A stretch of DNA of 64,000 nucleotides. Origin: Marinoscillum sp040218045. Its GTDB lineage: Bacteria; Bacteroidota; Bacteroidia; Cytophagales; Cyclobacteriaceae. How positions within the stretch are numbered: position 1 is the first letter of the stretch; each line of letters begins with the position of its first letter. The DNA lies in contig JAVJQA010000044.1 in assembly GCA_040218045.1 (NCBI GenBank), positions 1 through 64,000 on the forward strand, in the 5' to 3' direction. The notes under the pieces are model-generated. The model was not told where the DNA came from and searched no databases. It saw nothing but the letters and a program-made list of their open reading frames with translations. Both the position numbers and the translations under genes were made by a program. Shown piece after piece: positions 34,822 to 44,195 of the stretch.

Positions 34822-36552
34822 ATGAAGAAACTGTTTTTGCTCCTTGCTATCGCAGATGTTTTATGGCTTACTGCACAACCAGATTCTACTGCTATCACTT
34901 CGATTTTAGAGGAGATCGATAGGTTAGAATCTGACTTTGAACCTGATAGCTCATTCAATTGGAAATCCGGTTATTTCTTTTTGTTAGTAGATCAAAAAGA
35001 AAAGCGAGCAAAAGAATTGTCTGTAGTTATCAACAAACTAGAGAAAATTGACGAAAGGGACCTGTCCCGTCAGGATCAAATCAACAAGTCCATTTTACTG
35101 CTCAAACTAAAGAATGAAGTAAGCGAAGTTACCTTCAGAGAATATTTACTGCCTTTTAATGCCGAGGGAGGATTCTACAACGAGGGGACATACTCTTTGC
35201 GAAATAGGTCTTTTATAAAGGCCAGTGACTATGATGATTATTTGCTTTGTCTCAAAGCCTATAACCGATATCTAAAATATAACCTTGAGCTGCTTAAAAG
35301 TGGCATTGATCAAAACGTGATGAGACCTGAGGTTATTGTAAAGAATACAATCAGCCTTTTACAGCCATGGGTTGGCCCAATAGGAAGTCATCCATTTTAT
35401 CAACCATTTCTGGATATGAGTAAGGCCCTGACAAATGACGAAACAACCGCGATCCAGCAAAAGGGTAAAGAACTACTTCTTAAAGAAGTGATACCCACTT
35501 ACTCGAGGATTTTGGATTTTTTTACCAATACTTACCTGCCAGCTAGTCCTAAAACAGAAGGGATCGCCAATATCAAAAATGGTAATGCTTACTATGAAGA
35601 TAGAGTGCGTTTTTTCACAACGCTTGAGATCACTCCTGATTCAGTCTATAGTTTGGGGCAATCTGAGGTGAATAGAATCAGAGCTAGAATGGAGGGTATT
35701 ATTAGCGAATTAAATTTTGATGGAAACTTTTCAGAATTTATCAATTTTTTAAGAACAGATGCTCAGTTCTACGCTGGTTCGCCTGAAGAGCTGTTGAGCC
35801 GAGCAGCGTGGTTGAGCAAGAAAGCTGAAGGTCAACTACCTCGGTTATTTGGTGAATTATACGAGCTGCCATTTACAGTGGAGCCTGTACCGGATGCCAT
35901 TGCACCCACTTATACAGGAGGTAGATATGTGCCTGGGAGTCGCAGGGGTAACCGTGCCGGAATTTACTGGGTAAACACCTATGATCTTTCAAGCAGGCCA
36001 TTTTACACACTTCCAGCATTGACTTTGCATGAGGCTGTACCGGGACATCACTTACAAATAATGATGTCAGCAGAACTCACGGACATCCCAGTATTTAGAA
36101 ATAACTATTATATCAGTGCTTATGGAGAAGGCTGGGGACTCTATTCGGAATATTTGGGGGAAGAAATGGGTATGTATGAGACACCTTATGATTTATTTGG
36201 TCGGTACACCTATGAAATGTGGAGAGCATGTCGCCTGGTGGTGGATGTGGGGTTGCACTATAAAGGATGGACAAGACAGCAAGCAGTAGACTTTCTGGCT
36301 AGCAACACAGCCCTTTCACTGCATGAGGTAAACACTGAGATTGATCGCTACATCGGCTGGCCCGGACAGGCACTGAGTTATAAAATGGGTGAGATTACCA
36401 TCAAAACACTCAGAGAAAAAGCCGAATCGAAACTTGGTGGTGATTTTGATATACAGGAGTTTCATCAATGCATCCTTGAAAATGGCTCGGTTCCATTGAC
36501 TGTATTGAAAGATGAAGTAGAAGCTTACATTTTACGAGCTCAGCGTGATTAA
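34822..36552 (+). CDS. DUF885 secreted metallopeptidase-like protein
   Basis: 576 residues with signal peptide (MKKLFLLLAIADVLWLTAQ). DUF885 hallmark HEAVPGHH at residues 403-410 provides zinc ligands, with EGWGLYSEYLG about 30 residues later as the third-ligand region and GWPGQALSYKMG near 512. Helical thermolysin-related fold. Probably a periplasmic peptidase. No partner gene nearby. Confidence 0.9.
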   Translation: MKKLFLLLAIADVLWLTAQPDSTAITSILEEIDRLESDFEPDSSFNWKSGYFFLLVDQKEKRAKELSVVINKLEKIDERDLSRQDQINKSILLLKLKNEVSEVTFREYLLPFNAEGGFYNEGTYSLRNRSFIKASDYDDYLLCLKAYNRYLKYNLELLKSGIDQNVMRPEVIVKNTISLLQPWVGPIGSHPFYQPFLDMSKALTNDETTAIQQKGKELLLKEVIPTYSRILDFFTNTYLPASPKTEGIANIKNGNAYYEDRVRFFTTLEITPDSVYSLGQSEVNRIRARMEGIISELNFDGNFSEFINFLRTDAQFYAGSPEELLSRAAWLSKKAEGQLPRLFGELYELPFTVEPVPDAIAPTYTGGRYVPGSRRGNRAGIYWVNTYDLSSRPFYTLPALTLHEAVPGHHLQIMMSAELTDIPVFRNNYYISAYGEGWGLYSEYLGEEMGMYETPYDLFGRYTYEMWRACRLVVDVGLHYKGWTRQQAVDFLASNTALSLHEVNTEIDRYIGWPGQALSYKMGEITIKTLREKAESKLGGDFDIQEFHQCILENGSVPLTVLKDEVEAYILRAQRD

Positions 36553-36563
36553 TCAATCCTGTT

Positions 36564-37457
36564 TTAGCGGTGTGCAGTATAGATGTTTGGCTTCAGGGCT
36601 GCACTCAATGTGTTTTTTTCCTGAGTGGTCAATGGGTCAGCATTTTGAGTGCCTATGGCTTCCAAGAGCTGTTTCATGGTTCTGATGCCTACCACCGCAG
36701 TAGTAACAGCTGGGTGATCTAAAACATAGAGCGTGGCTATCTGACCGGACGTTCGGTTGGGCTGCACGAGTTTGTTCAATGCAAGCTGCATTTGTTCTAC
36801 TTCGCCAATATCCCTATCTAGATATTCTTTTGCAGGCTTTCCGGCAAGTAATCCCTTAGCAAGTGCACCGCGTACCATCACACCTACTTTTCCTTCAAGG
36901 TTGCCAAGTACATTTTCTTCAGGCCTTCTATCCAATAAACTGTATTGCATCATATTGCTGACTATGTTGGATTCCTCAGTATACGGCCTGATTACATTTG
37001 GCCGGATGGAAGAGATGCCATAGTGCCTGATTTTACCAGCTTCCTTTAATAGTTCAAAAGCCTCAATTACTTCTTCACGTGAATCTTCAATAGTACCACC
37101 ATGGAGTTGATACAGATCAATATAGTCGGACTGGAGTCTTTTAAGGCTTTTTTCCACAGCCCTGAGGATATATGATTTTGTGGGGTTCCATCGCCAATTT
37201 CCACCATCAGGGAGCCATTCATTGCCTACCTTAGTGGCAATAATTACCTCCTGTCTGATGGGCTTGAGCGCTTCGCCTACCAGCTCCTCATTGGCACCCT
37301 TGTCATATAAATCTGCCGTATCAAAGTAGTTGATTCCTAGTTCATGCGCATCGCGTAGCAATTGGACATTATTCTTTTGGGCTAAATCAAGTGACATGCA
37401 CCCAAAGCTTATTTCGCTGATTTCTAATGCTGTATGAGGTAGTTTTCTGTAATTCAT
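36564..37457 (-). CDS. aldo/keto reductase
   Basis: 297 residues. (beta/alpha)8 NADPH oxidoreductase: YFDTADLYDKGANEELVG contains the catalytic Asp and Tyr, KVGNEW carries the Lys, and DLYQLHGGTIED the His. The NADPH-binding end is TTAVVGIRTMKQLLEA. Substrate unknown. The Bacteroidota DUF3667 gene lies upstream on the same strand with 21 bases between. Confidence 0.93.
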   Translation of the reverse strand: MNYRKLPHTALEISEISFGCMSLDLAQKNNVQLLRDAHELGINYFDTADLYDKGANEELVGEALKPIRQEVIIATKVGNEWLPDGGNWRWNPTKSYILRAVEKSLKRLQSDYIDLYQLHGGTIEDSREEVIEAFELLKEAGKIRHYGISSIRPNVIRPYTEESNIVSNMMQYSLLDRRPEENVLGNLEGKVGVMVRGALAKGLLAGKPAKEYLDRDIGEVEQMQLALNKLVQPNRTSGQIATLYVLDHPAVTTAVVGIRTMKQLLEAIGTQNADPLTTQEKNTLSAALKPNIYTAHR

Positions 37458-37478
37458 AGTTTTCAGTCTATGAGAATT

Positions 37479-38237
37479 TTAAGTGAGATAAACGATAAGA
37501 AATGAAACACCAAAACCAAATATTACATAAAGTAAAATACTTGATAATGTAACCAAAATGTATTTAGTCACAGACAAAAAGGTAAACCTGCCAATCAGGG
37601 AGTAGGAGAAATAAATTAGTAAAGCACAAAGAATGAGTAGGTTGGTTTGACTTGGTATGGTGGTGATATATTTACTCACAAGCATTACCGGAATCCCAAG
37701 TATGATATAGAAACCAGTTAAATAAAACCCGTAAGTGACATATTCCGCCAGGTTAAACTGCTTCCTGAAAAATGTCTTAAAAGACAAACCGGTTGCAAAG
37801 ACCAGCACGAATAAGATATTGTTGATATGAGCAACCATGTACTGCCCCGCTTCATATAGTGCGATTTCCATTTCTCTCATCCTGGAAAGGTCAGGTTTCT
37901 CCGATTGTGCTTCGAAAGGGTTGTAATCTATTAATGATCTAATAATCAAATAGATAGCAGTGTTTAAAATGAAGAATGCTACAGGTTGGTAAAACTGCTT
38001 GCGCTTTCCCGCACTATAATCCCTGAATAGTCCTCCAGGGTCTTTAAATAAGTACCTGAAGGTGGATAGGTATGGGCCTTCGAAAGCGAAGGCTGAACTC
38101 AGGAAGTGGTTAAAGGTGTCTCTGAAGGTTATTCTTCGAACACGTGCTGATTGTCCACAATTGGCACAATAATCACCATATAGCGGCTGAGCGCAATTCT
38201 TGCAATGAGTTGGAACCTCCTGGATCAAATCAGACAT
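37479..38237 (-). CDS. DUF3667 membrane protein
   Basis: 252 residues, shorter than the paralogue at 19.9 kb because the central hydrophilic loop is reduced. Zinc ribbon CKNCAQPLYGDYCANCGQ, then LFKDPGGLFRDYSAGKRKQFYQP, and about five membrane helices. Function unknown. Lies 29 bases downstream of the BatA-like gene and could belong to that operon. Confidence 0.88.
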   Translation of the reverse strand: MSDLIQEVPTHCKNCAQPLYGDYCANCGQSARVRRITFRDTFNHFLSSAFAFEGPYLSTFRYLFKDPGGLFRDYSAGKRKQFYQPVAFFILNTAIYLIIRSLIDYNPFEAQSEKPDLSRMREMEIALYEAGQYMVAHINNILFVLVFATGLSFKTFFRKQFNLAEYVTYGFYLTGFYIILGIPVMLVSKYITTIPSQTNLLILCALLIYFSYSLIGRFTFLSVTKYILVTLSSILLYVIFGFGVSFLIVYLT

Positions 38238-38266
38238 ATAGCAAAATAGGAAATTTGCTTCTAAAT

Positions 38267-39307
38267 CTAATCAGTCAGGGCATTAGTAATGAAAGTTGAT
38301 TTGGTCAAAAGCCAAAGTGTTAGAAAGAGCAAAGCCCATCTGAGATAAACGGCATAGTAATCCGTGGTGTCCTTGTAACGTGTTTCTTTGATCTCCGCTT
38401 TCTCCAGACGATCGATTTCATTGAATACTTGTTCGAGTGCTTCTTTATCAGATACTCTGTAGAATTTACCATTGCCAATTTGGGCAATCTCGCGGAGGTT
38501 GGTTTCATCCAGGGTGTTTTCCACATATCTTGGTCTACCAAAAAAGTCTGTACCAAATGGCACCTTTCCTTCTTTTCCTATTGCAATGGTATAGATTTTT
38601 ATATCATAAGCCTGCGCCAGCTTCGCTGCGGTAATTGGGTCAATGTTTCCGGCAGTGTTATCCCCATCACTCAGCAGGATCATCACTTTGGATTTGCTGT
38701 CTGACTCTCTTAGCCGGTTGGTAGAAACAGCTAGTGAGCTACCAATGGCAGTTCCACGGTTTTCTATCAGGTCAAATGAAATTTCATCAATATAGGAGTT
38801 GAGCAATTCATAATCAGTGGTGAGTGGAGACCTGGAAAACGCATCTCCTGAAAAAACCACCAATCCAATACGGTCCTGAAATCTTCCTGCCACAAAGTTG
38901 CGGGCCACATCCTTGGCCGCTTCCAGCCTGTTGGGCTTAAAATCTTCTATCTGCATGGATTCCGAAATATCGATCGTCAGCATGATGTCAATACCCTCAC
39001 TCCATTGCTCCACCTGCTCGTTGGTGGACTGAGGTCTGGCCAGGGCCGTAATGATCAAAGCAAGCACAATGAAAAAGAGCACTGGCGGGATGAATCGCAC
39101 CAAGCTGATGGGATCACTCTTGATGTCTTTCTTGGTTAAAGCTATGGGCAGTCTCTGTCGGACTCTCGAGAGAATCAACCATCGCAGCAGGAAGACAAGT
39201 AGAATACCACCAAGGGCAAAGAACCACAAAGGTTGTTCCCAATCAAATGACTGAAGTTTTGACCAGGTAAACCAACTAAGCGAAAACCAATTATCTATAC
39301 CGTTCAT
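38267..39307 (-). CDS. BatA-like von Willebrand A domain protein
   Basis: 346 residues. One or two membrane helices at the N-terminus (about 28-45 and 76-95), a periplasmic or cytosolic VWA domain from residue 108 with a MIDAS motif TIDISESMQ, a Thr loop SPLTTDYE and a DGDN loop, and a C-terminal membrane helix (residues about 320-340). This is the BatA architecture of Bacteroidota aerotolerance clusters. Follows the BatD-like gene by 8 bases. Confidence 0.92.
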   Translation of the reverse strand: MNGIDNWFSLSWFTWSKLQSFDWEQPLWFFALGGILLVFLLRWLILSRVRQRLPIALTKKDIKSDPISLVRFIPPVLFFIVLALIITALARPQSTNEQVEQWSEGIDIMLTIDISESMQIEDFKPNRLEAAKDVARNFVAGRFQDRIGLVVFSGDAFSRSPLTTDYELLNSYIDEISFDLIENRGTAIGSSLAVSTNRLRESDSKSKVMILLSDGDNTAGNIDPITAAKLAQAYDIKIYTIAIGKEGKVPFGTDFFGRPRYVENTLDETNLREIAQIGNGKFYRVSDKEALEQVFNEIDRLEKAEIKETRYKDTTDYYAVYLRWALLFLTLWLLTKSTFITNALTD

Positions 39308-39315
39308 TTATCTGT

Positions 39316-40218
39316 CTAGTCGTTTTTGATTTGATCAACAATTACCGAGTACCTGTGCTGGGTAAAATCCTCGATCGACTGGAAATCCTTATAAAGTGTG
39401 TCTTCAGATTTGCCTCCGTAAACACATCGATCAATATTTTTTAATGTACCGTTTAACTCACTGGTATATTCCAGGGCCATGATTTCTTTCGTTGTAAGTT
39501 TTGAAAACGGCCTGTTTTCCAGCTTTTCCAGAAACTGTTTCCACTGACTGATTGCAAGCTCCGCAATCTTCAGGTCCGGTCCGTTTTTCAATGACCTGAT
39601 GTTGACAGTGAGTTGTTCGGAGAAGGCAACATATTCTTTTTTGAGCTTTCTCAATTTCAATGCTTTGCGGATGCGCTTTCCGAAAATGAAGTAGGTGAGT
39701 ACCAATATCACCACCAATGCGCCCAGTATGATCCATATCAAGGGGAAATTGATCAATCCGGAAACTTTCTGGTAAGCGAGGTTGGTTTTTAGTTTGGTTG
39801 TATCAGAAACTAATGGAGCCATTTCAAAAAAGAAAATCGAATCTCGAGAAGATTTTACACCTGTGGTATCCCCGGATTTATTGATTACAAAAGCCGGGAG
39901 CGACAAGTACTGAACCTTGTCAATTTCATAGCTCTGCAGGCTATACACAGCTGAATCCAATATAAGATCACCTTTGATCCTGCTTGGAAAATATTGTTTG
40001 CCGCTAAATTCCCACGGTTCGAAGGAGAATAAGGTGTCTGGTAGTATCAGATCAATATTTTCGGGATACTCAGCGGTAAGCCAATACTGAATGTCTTCAC
40101 CAACTTTCAAACTGTCCTGAACAAAGCCACCAGTCACTTTGATCTGTTGACCAAATCCGCTTAGAGAAAGCGCCAATACCAATATGAAAATGATTAGCCT
40201 ATCTTGAACGTTGTGCAT
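39316..40218 (-). CDS. BatD-like membrane protein
   Basis: 300 residues: signal peptide, an immunoglobulin-like beta domain (about 25-150; VKVGEDIQYWL pattern), one membrane helix near 165-185 (LIWIILGALVVILVLTYFIF) and a cytosolic helical tail with basic residues. Corresponds to the short BatD/DUF4381-type member that sits between DUF58 and BatA genes. Its start overlaps the DUF58 gene by 20 bases. Confidence 0.82.
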   Translation of the reverse strand: MHNVQDRLIIFILVLALSLSGFGQQIKVTGGFVQDSLKVGEDIQYWLTAEYPENIDLILPDTLFSFEPWEFSGKQYFPSRIKGDLILDSAVYSLQSYEIDKVQYLSLPAFVINKSGDTTGVKSSRDSIFFFEMAPLVSDTTKLKTNLAYQKVSGLINFPLIWIILGALVVILVLTYFIFGKRIRKALKLRKLKKEYVAFSEQLTVNIRSLKNGPDLKIAELAISQWKQFLEKLENRPFSKLTTKEIMALEYTSELNGTLKNIDRCVYGGKSEDTLYKDFQSIEDFTQHRYSVIVDQIKND

Positions 40219-41083
40219 TTGATTTATTCCTGTGTCTAAATAATCTCACCAGTTTTGGGACGTAATCCTCCCCGGTTTCGATGGAGAGGTAGTTTACATC
40301 GTTTCTTTTACAGAAGTTTTCCAGCTCACTGCTATTTTTCCCATAAGTCTTATCCAGTACATTCCTGAATTTCCCGGAGGATGAATTGACCCACAAGGTT
40401 CTGCCTGATTCTTTTTCATAGAGCGGGATGATCCCCAGGTTTGGCATGGAGGACTCTCGTTTGTCAAAAAGCTGAACAACTACCAGATCATGTTTACGGG
40501 CCATTCCTTTTAGGCTATGCATATAGCCTTCATCGATGAAATCAGAGATGAGAAATATGACTGCTTTGCGTTTCAGAATCCCCAAAGAGAACCTGATTGC
40601 CTCATCAAGGTTCGTCTTTTTAGAAATCGGCTTCAGGGAAAAAATACTGGATAGTACCTCATAGGAGTGTTTATTACCCTTGCCAGGTTTGATATATTTT
40701 TCTTTTTGGTCGGAGAAACAAAGCAAACCAACAGAACTGCTCTCTTTTACTGCAGACATGGCCAGCAGGGCAGCAATCTCTTTACCGGTATCAATTTTCT
40801 GCCGCTTGGCCTGACCGATTTCCTGAGATGCCGATACATCAAGGATAAACAAGACTGTTTGTTCTTTCTCTTCTATGAAGGTTTTCACGAACGTTCCGTG
40901 TCCTTTTGCCGTTACATTCCAGTCGATGGTTCGTACATCATCACCATACTGGTAGGCCCTGACATCATCAAATTCAAGGCCAGACCCCTTGAAGATGCTG
41001 TGAAAATCACCTTGCATTTGAGAGTTGATTGCTTTGCGCACTCTGATCTCATATTTTCTCAGCTTTTTCAGGATTTCCTTCAT
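40199..41083 (-). CDS. DUF58 family protein
   Basis: 294 residues. DUF58 signature near residue 45 (YQYGDDVRTIDWNVTAKG), preceded by MQGDFHSIFKGSGLEFDDVR, then a VWA-like fold with FILDVSASQ (degenerate MIDAS). Usually encoded just after a MoxR AAA ATPase, which inserts or folds the partner VWA proteins; no MoxR gene is next to it here. First gene of the DUF58-BatD-BatA operon. Confidence 0.93.
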   Translation of the reverse strand: MKEILKKLRKYEIRVRKAINSQMQGDFHSIFKGSGLEFDDVRAYQYGDDVRTIDWNVTAKGHGTFVKTFIEEKEQTVLFILDVSASQEIGQAKRQKIDTGKEIAALLAMSAVKESSSVGLLCFSDQKEKYIKPGKGNKHSYEVLSSIFSLKPISKKTNLDEAIRFSLGILKRKAVIFLISDFIDEGYMHSLKGMARKHDLVVVQLFDKRESSMPNLGIIPLYEKESGRTLWVNSSSGKFRNVLDKTYGKNSSELENFCKRNDVNYLSIETGEDYVPKLVRLFRHRNKSNAQRSR

Positions 41084-41200
41084 GCATTAATTATTTGATG
41101 TTCTAAACGGAAGCAAGTATGAAGAAGACAACAATCATCAACTCCACTTAGGAGGAACAATTTATGTCTCTTTGGTAAAAGAGCTTCGCTCCCGATAGGA

Positions 41201-41208
41201 TACATTTG
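41201..41208 (+). promoter_or_regulatory. candidate -7 promoter box
   Basis: TACATTTG fits the Bacteroidota -7 consensus TAnnTTTG. It would start transcription about 28 bases before the DUF4296 lipoprotein gene. An upstream TTTG at 41171 lies a few bases too far for ideal spacing. Confidence 0.45.
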
Positions 41209-41242
41209 TACAAAATTATAAGAACACATAGACTTAAGCCTT

Positions 41243-41587
41243 GTGAGAAAATCTTTTTTTGTCATACTTATACTTATACTCTTTGGCTGCTCTAAGCACA
41301 AGGTTGAAACTCCGAGAGGAGTTCTCAGCCAGGATCAAATGGTAAGAGTCCTTATTGATGTCCATATATTGGAGGCTAAAATAAGAAAACTCTACCTTCC
41401 GGGAGACAGCAGCAAGGTGATCTACAAACACTACGAAAAGATGCTCTTCAAGGATTTGGGAATTACCAAAGAACAATATGCGAAATCAATGGAATTCTAT
41501 GTAGACGAGATAGATCAATATAAATCGATTTACGATCAGGTCGTTGATAGTTTGTTAGCAAGGCAGTCAACTAATTATTCCAAATAA
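41243..41587 (+). CDS. DUF4296 lipoprotein
   Basis: 114 residues from a GTG. Lipoprotein signal with Cys at about residue 16 (ILFGCSKHK). The rest is helical, with the DUF4296 pattern MVRVLIDVHILEAKIRKL and FKDLGITKEQYAKSMEFY. Function unknown. Its stop shares one base with the mutS2 start (TAATG), so the two are co-translated. Confidence 0.85.
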   Translation: MRKSFFVILILILFGCSKHKVETPRGVLSQDQMVRVLIDVHILEAKIRKLYLPGDSSKVIYKHYEKMLFKDLGITKEQYAKSMEFYVDEIDQYKSIYDQVVDSLLARQSTNYSK

Positions 41588-43965
41588 TGCTCACTTACCC
41601 CGAGGATATTCAGGAAAAGCTTGGGATTGATCAGCTTTTTGAGAGAGTTAGACATAGATGCAAATCTGACTATGGAGCAGAATTTCTGGAAAAAGTCCGC
41701 CCTTCTGATCAATTAGAGCAGATTTCGAAGTGGTTGGAGCAAACTGATGAAATGCTCAAGATCCTTTCTTCAGGTGATAATTTACCATCAAGGGATTTTC
41801 AGGACCTCAGGGTTTTCCTGAAAAAAATCAAAGTAAAAGGGACTTTTTTGCAGTCAGAAGATTTTGCTACCCTGAAGTCTCTTTTGGTTCTTTTATATGA
41901 TTGGAGCCAATTTGTTAAAAAACGTCAAAATTCAAATCCCAACCTCTGCGAGCTGACTTATGGCTTCATTGCTGATCAAAATCTGATTAAAGCCATAGAG
42001 GAAATTGTGGATGAAAGAGGGGTGGTTCGTGATACAGCCAGCCCCGAATTGGCAGCCATCAGATCACTTCTGATTCAGAAAGAAAAAGCAGTCAGGACCG
42101 CAATCAATAAAGTGCTTCGGAAAGCCATTCAGGATAAATTAACTGATGAGGATAGCAGTGTCACCATTCGCGATGGTCGGTTAGTAATCCCACTCAAGGC
42201 AGAGCATAAGAGAAGAATACAGGGCTTTGTGCATGATGAGTCTGCCACAGGTCAAACGGTTTACCTGGAACCAACTGAAGCACTTCAACTCAATAATGAA
42301 GTCCGTGAGCTTCAGTATCAGGAGAAAAGAGAGATTGCTAAAATACTGACCAGGCTGACTGATTTGGTTCGTGACTCTATGGAGGATCTTGAAAAAGGAG
42401 CCATATTTATTGGCCTCCTGGATTTTATTCATGCAAAAGCAGTCTTTTCCCGGGAGATCGAAGGTGTAAAGCCAAGTGTAACAAAAAATGCCACGGTAAA
42501 ATGGTATGATGCCAAACACCCACTGCTATGGCTGGCCCATACGGCTTCAGGGAAGTCGACAATCCCACTTTCTTTGGAGCTGACCCGTCAGGAAAACAGA
42601 ATTTTGGTCATATCCGGGCCCAATGCCGGAGGTAAATCAGTGGCATTGAAAACTGTAGGGTTGCTCCAGTACATGTTTCAGTGTGGCTTTTTAGTGCCAG
42701 TCAGTGAAGCATCCACGTTTGGGATATTCAAAAGTATTTTTCTGGATATTGGTGATACTCAATCATTGGAAAATGACCTGAGTACATATAGTTCACATCT
42801 CACGGCTATGAAGTATTTCCAGGAAATGACCGATCGAAATAGCCTTTTCCTGATCGATGAATTTGGTACAGGTACAGAACCGCAGTTTGGCGGAGCTATT
42901 GCTGAATCTATACTCGAGCAACTCAATGAAAGAAAATCTTTTGGCGTGATCACAACACATTACCAAAACTTAAAAAAGTTTGCGGAGAACAAACCAGGAG
43001 TGGTTAATGGCGCTATGAAGTACGATGTGTCTGCGTTGGAGCCTTTGTTTGAGCTTGAGGTAGGAAAGCCAGGTAGTTCTTTTGCTTTTGAGATTGCAAG
43101 GAAAATAGGTTTACCAAATTACATTATTGAAAATGCAAAAGGAATGGTTGGGGCCAGTCAGGTAGACTATGAGCATTTGTTAAACAGTCTTGAGAAGGAG
43201 CGCAACAGCTATCAAAAACTTACTAAGAAGCTCGAGAAGGAAGAAAAGGAGATCGGTGCGATCAAGAAGGACTATGAGTCACTCAAGGAAATGCTTCAGG
43301 ATGATCAAAAGCGTTTGATCAAAGAAGCCAAAGGAGAGGCCAAGCGAATAGTTGAGGAGGCCAACCGTAAGATCGAAAACACCATTAGATCAATTAAAGA
43401 GAGTCAGGCCGATAAGGAAAAGACGAAACAACTCAGGTCCAGCCTCAATCAATATAAAGATGCACAGCAGCAAAGTATTGATCGCGCTGAAAAGAAGAAA
43501 AAAGCGCTGGAATTGAAAGTTGGTGATTATGTAACTATAGAAGGTCAGGATACTTCTGGAGAAGTGATGAATGTGAAGGGTAAACAGGCACAAGTAAGGT
43601 TCGGGAATATCATTTCCTTCATAGACCTGAAGAGGCTTCATAAAACCAATGCCACTCCTCAGCAGCAGGAAAAGCGGTCCAGGAGGATTGGAGGCATCAA
43701 TATGACTGAAAGGATGACCCAGTTTAATGGTGAAATTGATATTCGAGGTATGCGGGCCGAAGAGGCTTTGATGAAGGTTGATGAATATATTGATTCAGCA
43801 TTAATGCTGGGTACCGACCAGGTAAGAATTATTCATGGTAAAGGTCATGGTATTTTGAGGGATGTAATCAGGACTCACCTAAAAAACCATCAGAGTATTG
43901 ATCGGACAGTGGATGAGCACATAGAGTTCGGTGGAAGTGGTATAACGCTTGTTACTTTTCGTTGA
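41587..43965 (+). CDS. mutS2: MutS2 endonuclease / ribosome-rescue ATPase
   Basis: 792 residues, family length. Middle: core and lever domains, then the ATPase with Walker A ISGPNAGGKSV near residue 340 and LFLIDEFGTGTEPQFGG, then a long coiled coil (530-640, Glu/Lys-rich), a KOW-like domain (VGDYVTIEGQ) and the C-terminal Smr nuclease domain (IDIRGMRAEEAL, IIHGKGHGILRD). MutS2 proteins suppress recombination and resolve collided ribosomes. No mismatch-recognition domain is present. Overlaps the genes on both sides. Confidence 0.97.
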   Translation: MLTYPEDIQEKLGIDQLFERVRHRCKSDYGAEFLEKVRPSDQLEQISKWLEQTDEMLKILSSGDNLPSRDFQDLRVFLKKIKVKGTFLQSEDFATLKSLLVLLYDWSQFVKKRQNSNPNLCELTYGFIADQNLIKAIEEIVDERGVVRDTASPELAAIRSLLIQKEKAVRTAINKVLRKAIQDKLTDEDSSVTIRDGRLVIPLKAEHKRRIQGFVHDESATGQTVYLEPTEALQLNNEVRELQYQEKREIAKILTRLTDLVRDSMEDLEKGAIFIGLLDFIHAKAVFSREIEGVKPSVTKNATVKWYDAKHPLLWLAHTASGKSTIPLSLELTRQENRILVISGPNAGGKSVALKTVGLLQYMFQCGFLVPVSEASTFGIFKSIFLDIGDTQSLENDLSTYSSHLTAMKYFQEMTDRNSLFLIDEFGTGTEPQFGGAIAESILEQLNERKSFGVITTHYQNLKKFAENKPGVVNGAMKYDVSALEPLFELEVGKPGSSFAFEIARKIGLPNYIIENAKGMVGASQVDYEHLLNSLEKERNSYQKLTKKLEKEEKEIGAIKKDYESLKEMLQDDQKRLIKEAKGEAKRIVEEANRKIENTIRSIKESQADKEKTKQLRSSLNQYKDAQQQSIDRAEKKKKALELKVGDYVTIEGQDTSGEVMNVKGKQAQVRFGNIISFIDLKRLHKTNATPQQQEKRSRRIGGINMTERMTQFNGEIDIRGMRAEEALMKVDEYIDSALMLGTDQVRIIHGKGHGILRDVIRTHLKNHQSIDRTVDEHIEFGGSGITLVTFR

Positions 43966-44195
43966 TGAAAGAGTTTACGCGATCGCAGTTGGCCTTAATG
44001 AATGGTCAGGATCGAGAGGAGGTCTGGGTTGCTTATCAGGGTAAAATTTATGATGTGACCAAATCACGACTTTGGAATACTGGAAAGCATTATGAACACT
44101 GGGCTGGTCAGGACCTCACCGATGAGCTTCCGGATGCACCACATACAGAGAAAGTTTTTGAGAGATTCACACAAATCGGGATCTTAGTATCATGA
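43965..44195 (+). CDS. cytochrome b5-like heme-binding domain protein
   Basis: 76 residues from the ATG that shares TGATG with the mutS2 stop. A short prokaryotic cytochrome-b5-like domain: FTRSQLALMNGQ, VWVAYQGKIYDVTKS, GKHYEHWAGQDL with the candidate heme His, and DAPHTEKVF with the second. Without a membrane helix it is soluble. Role unknown. The stop overlaps the kinase start as ATGA. Confidence 0.85.
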   Translation: MKEFTRSQLALMNGQDREEVWVAYQGKIYDVTKSRLWNTGKHYEHWAGQDLTDELPDAPHTEKVFERFTQIGILVS

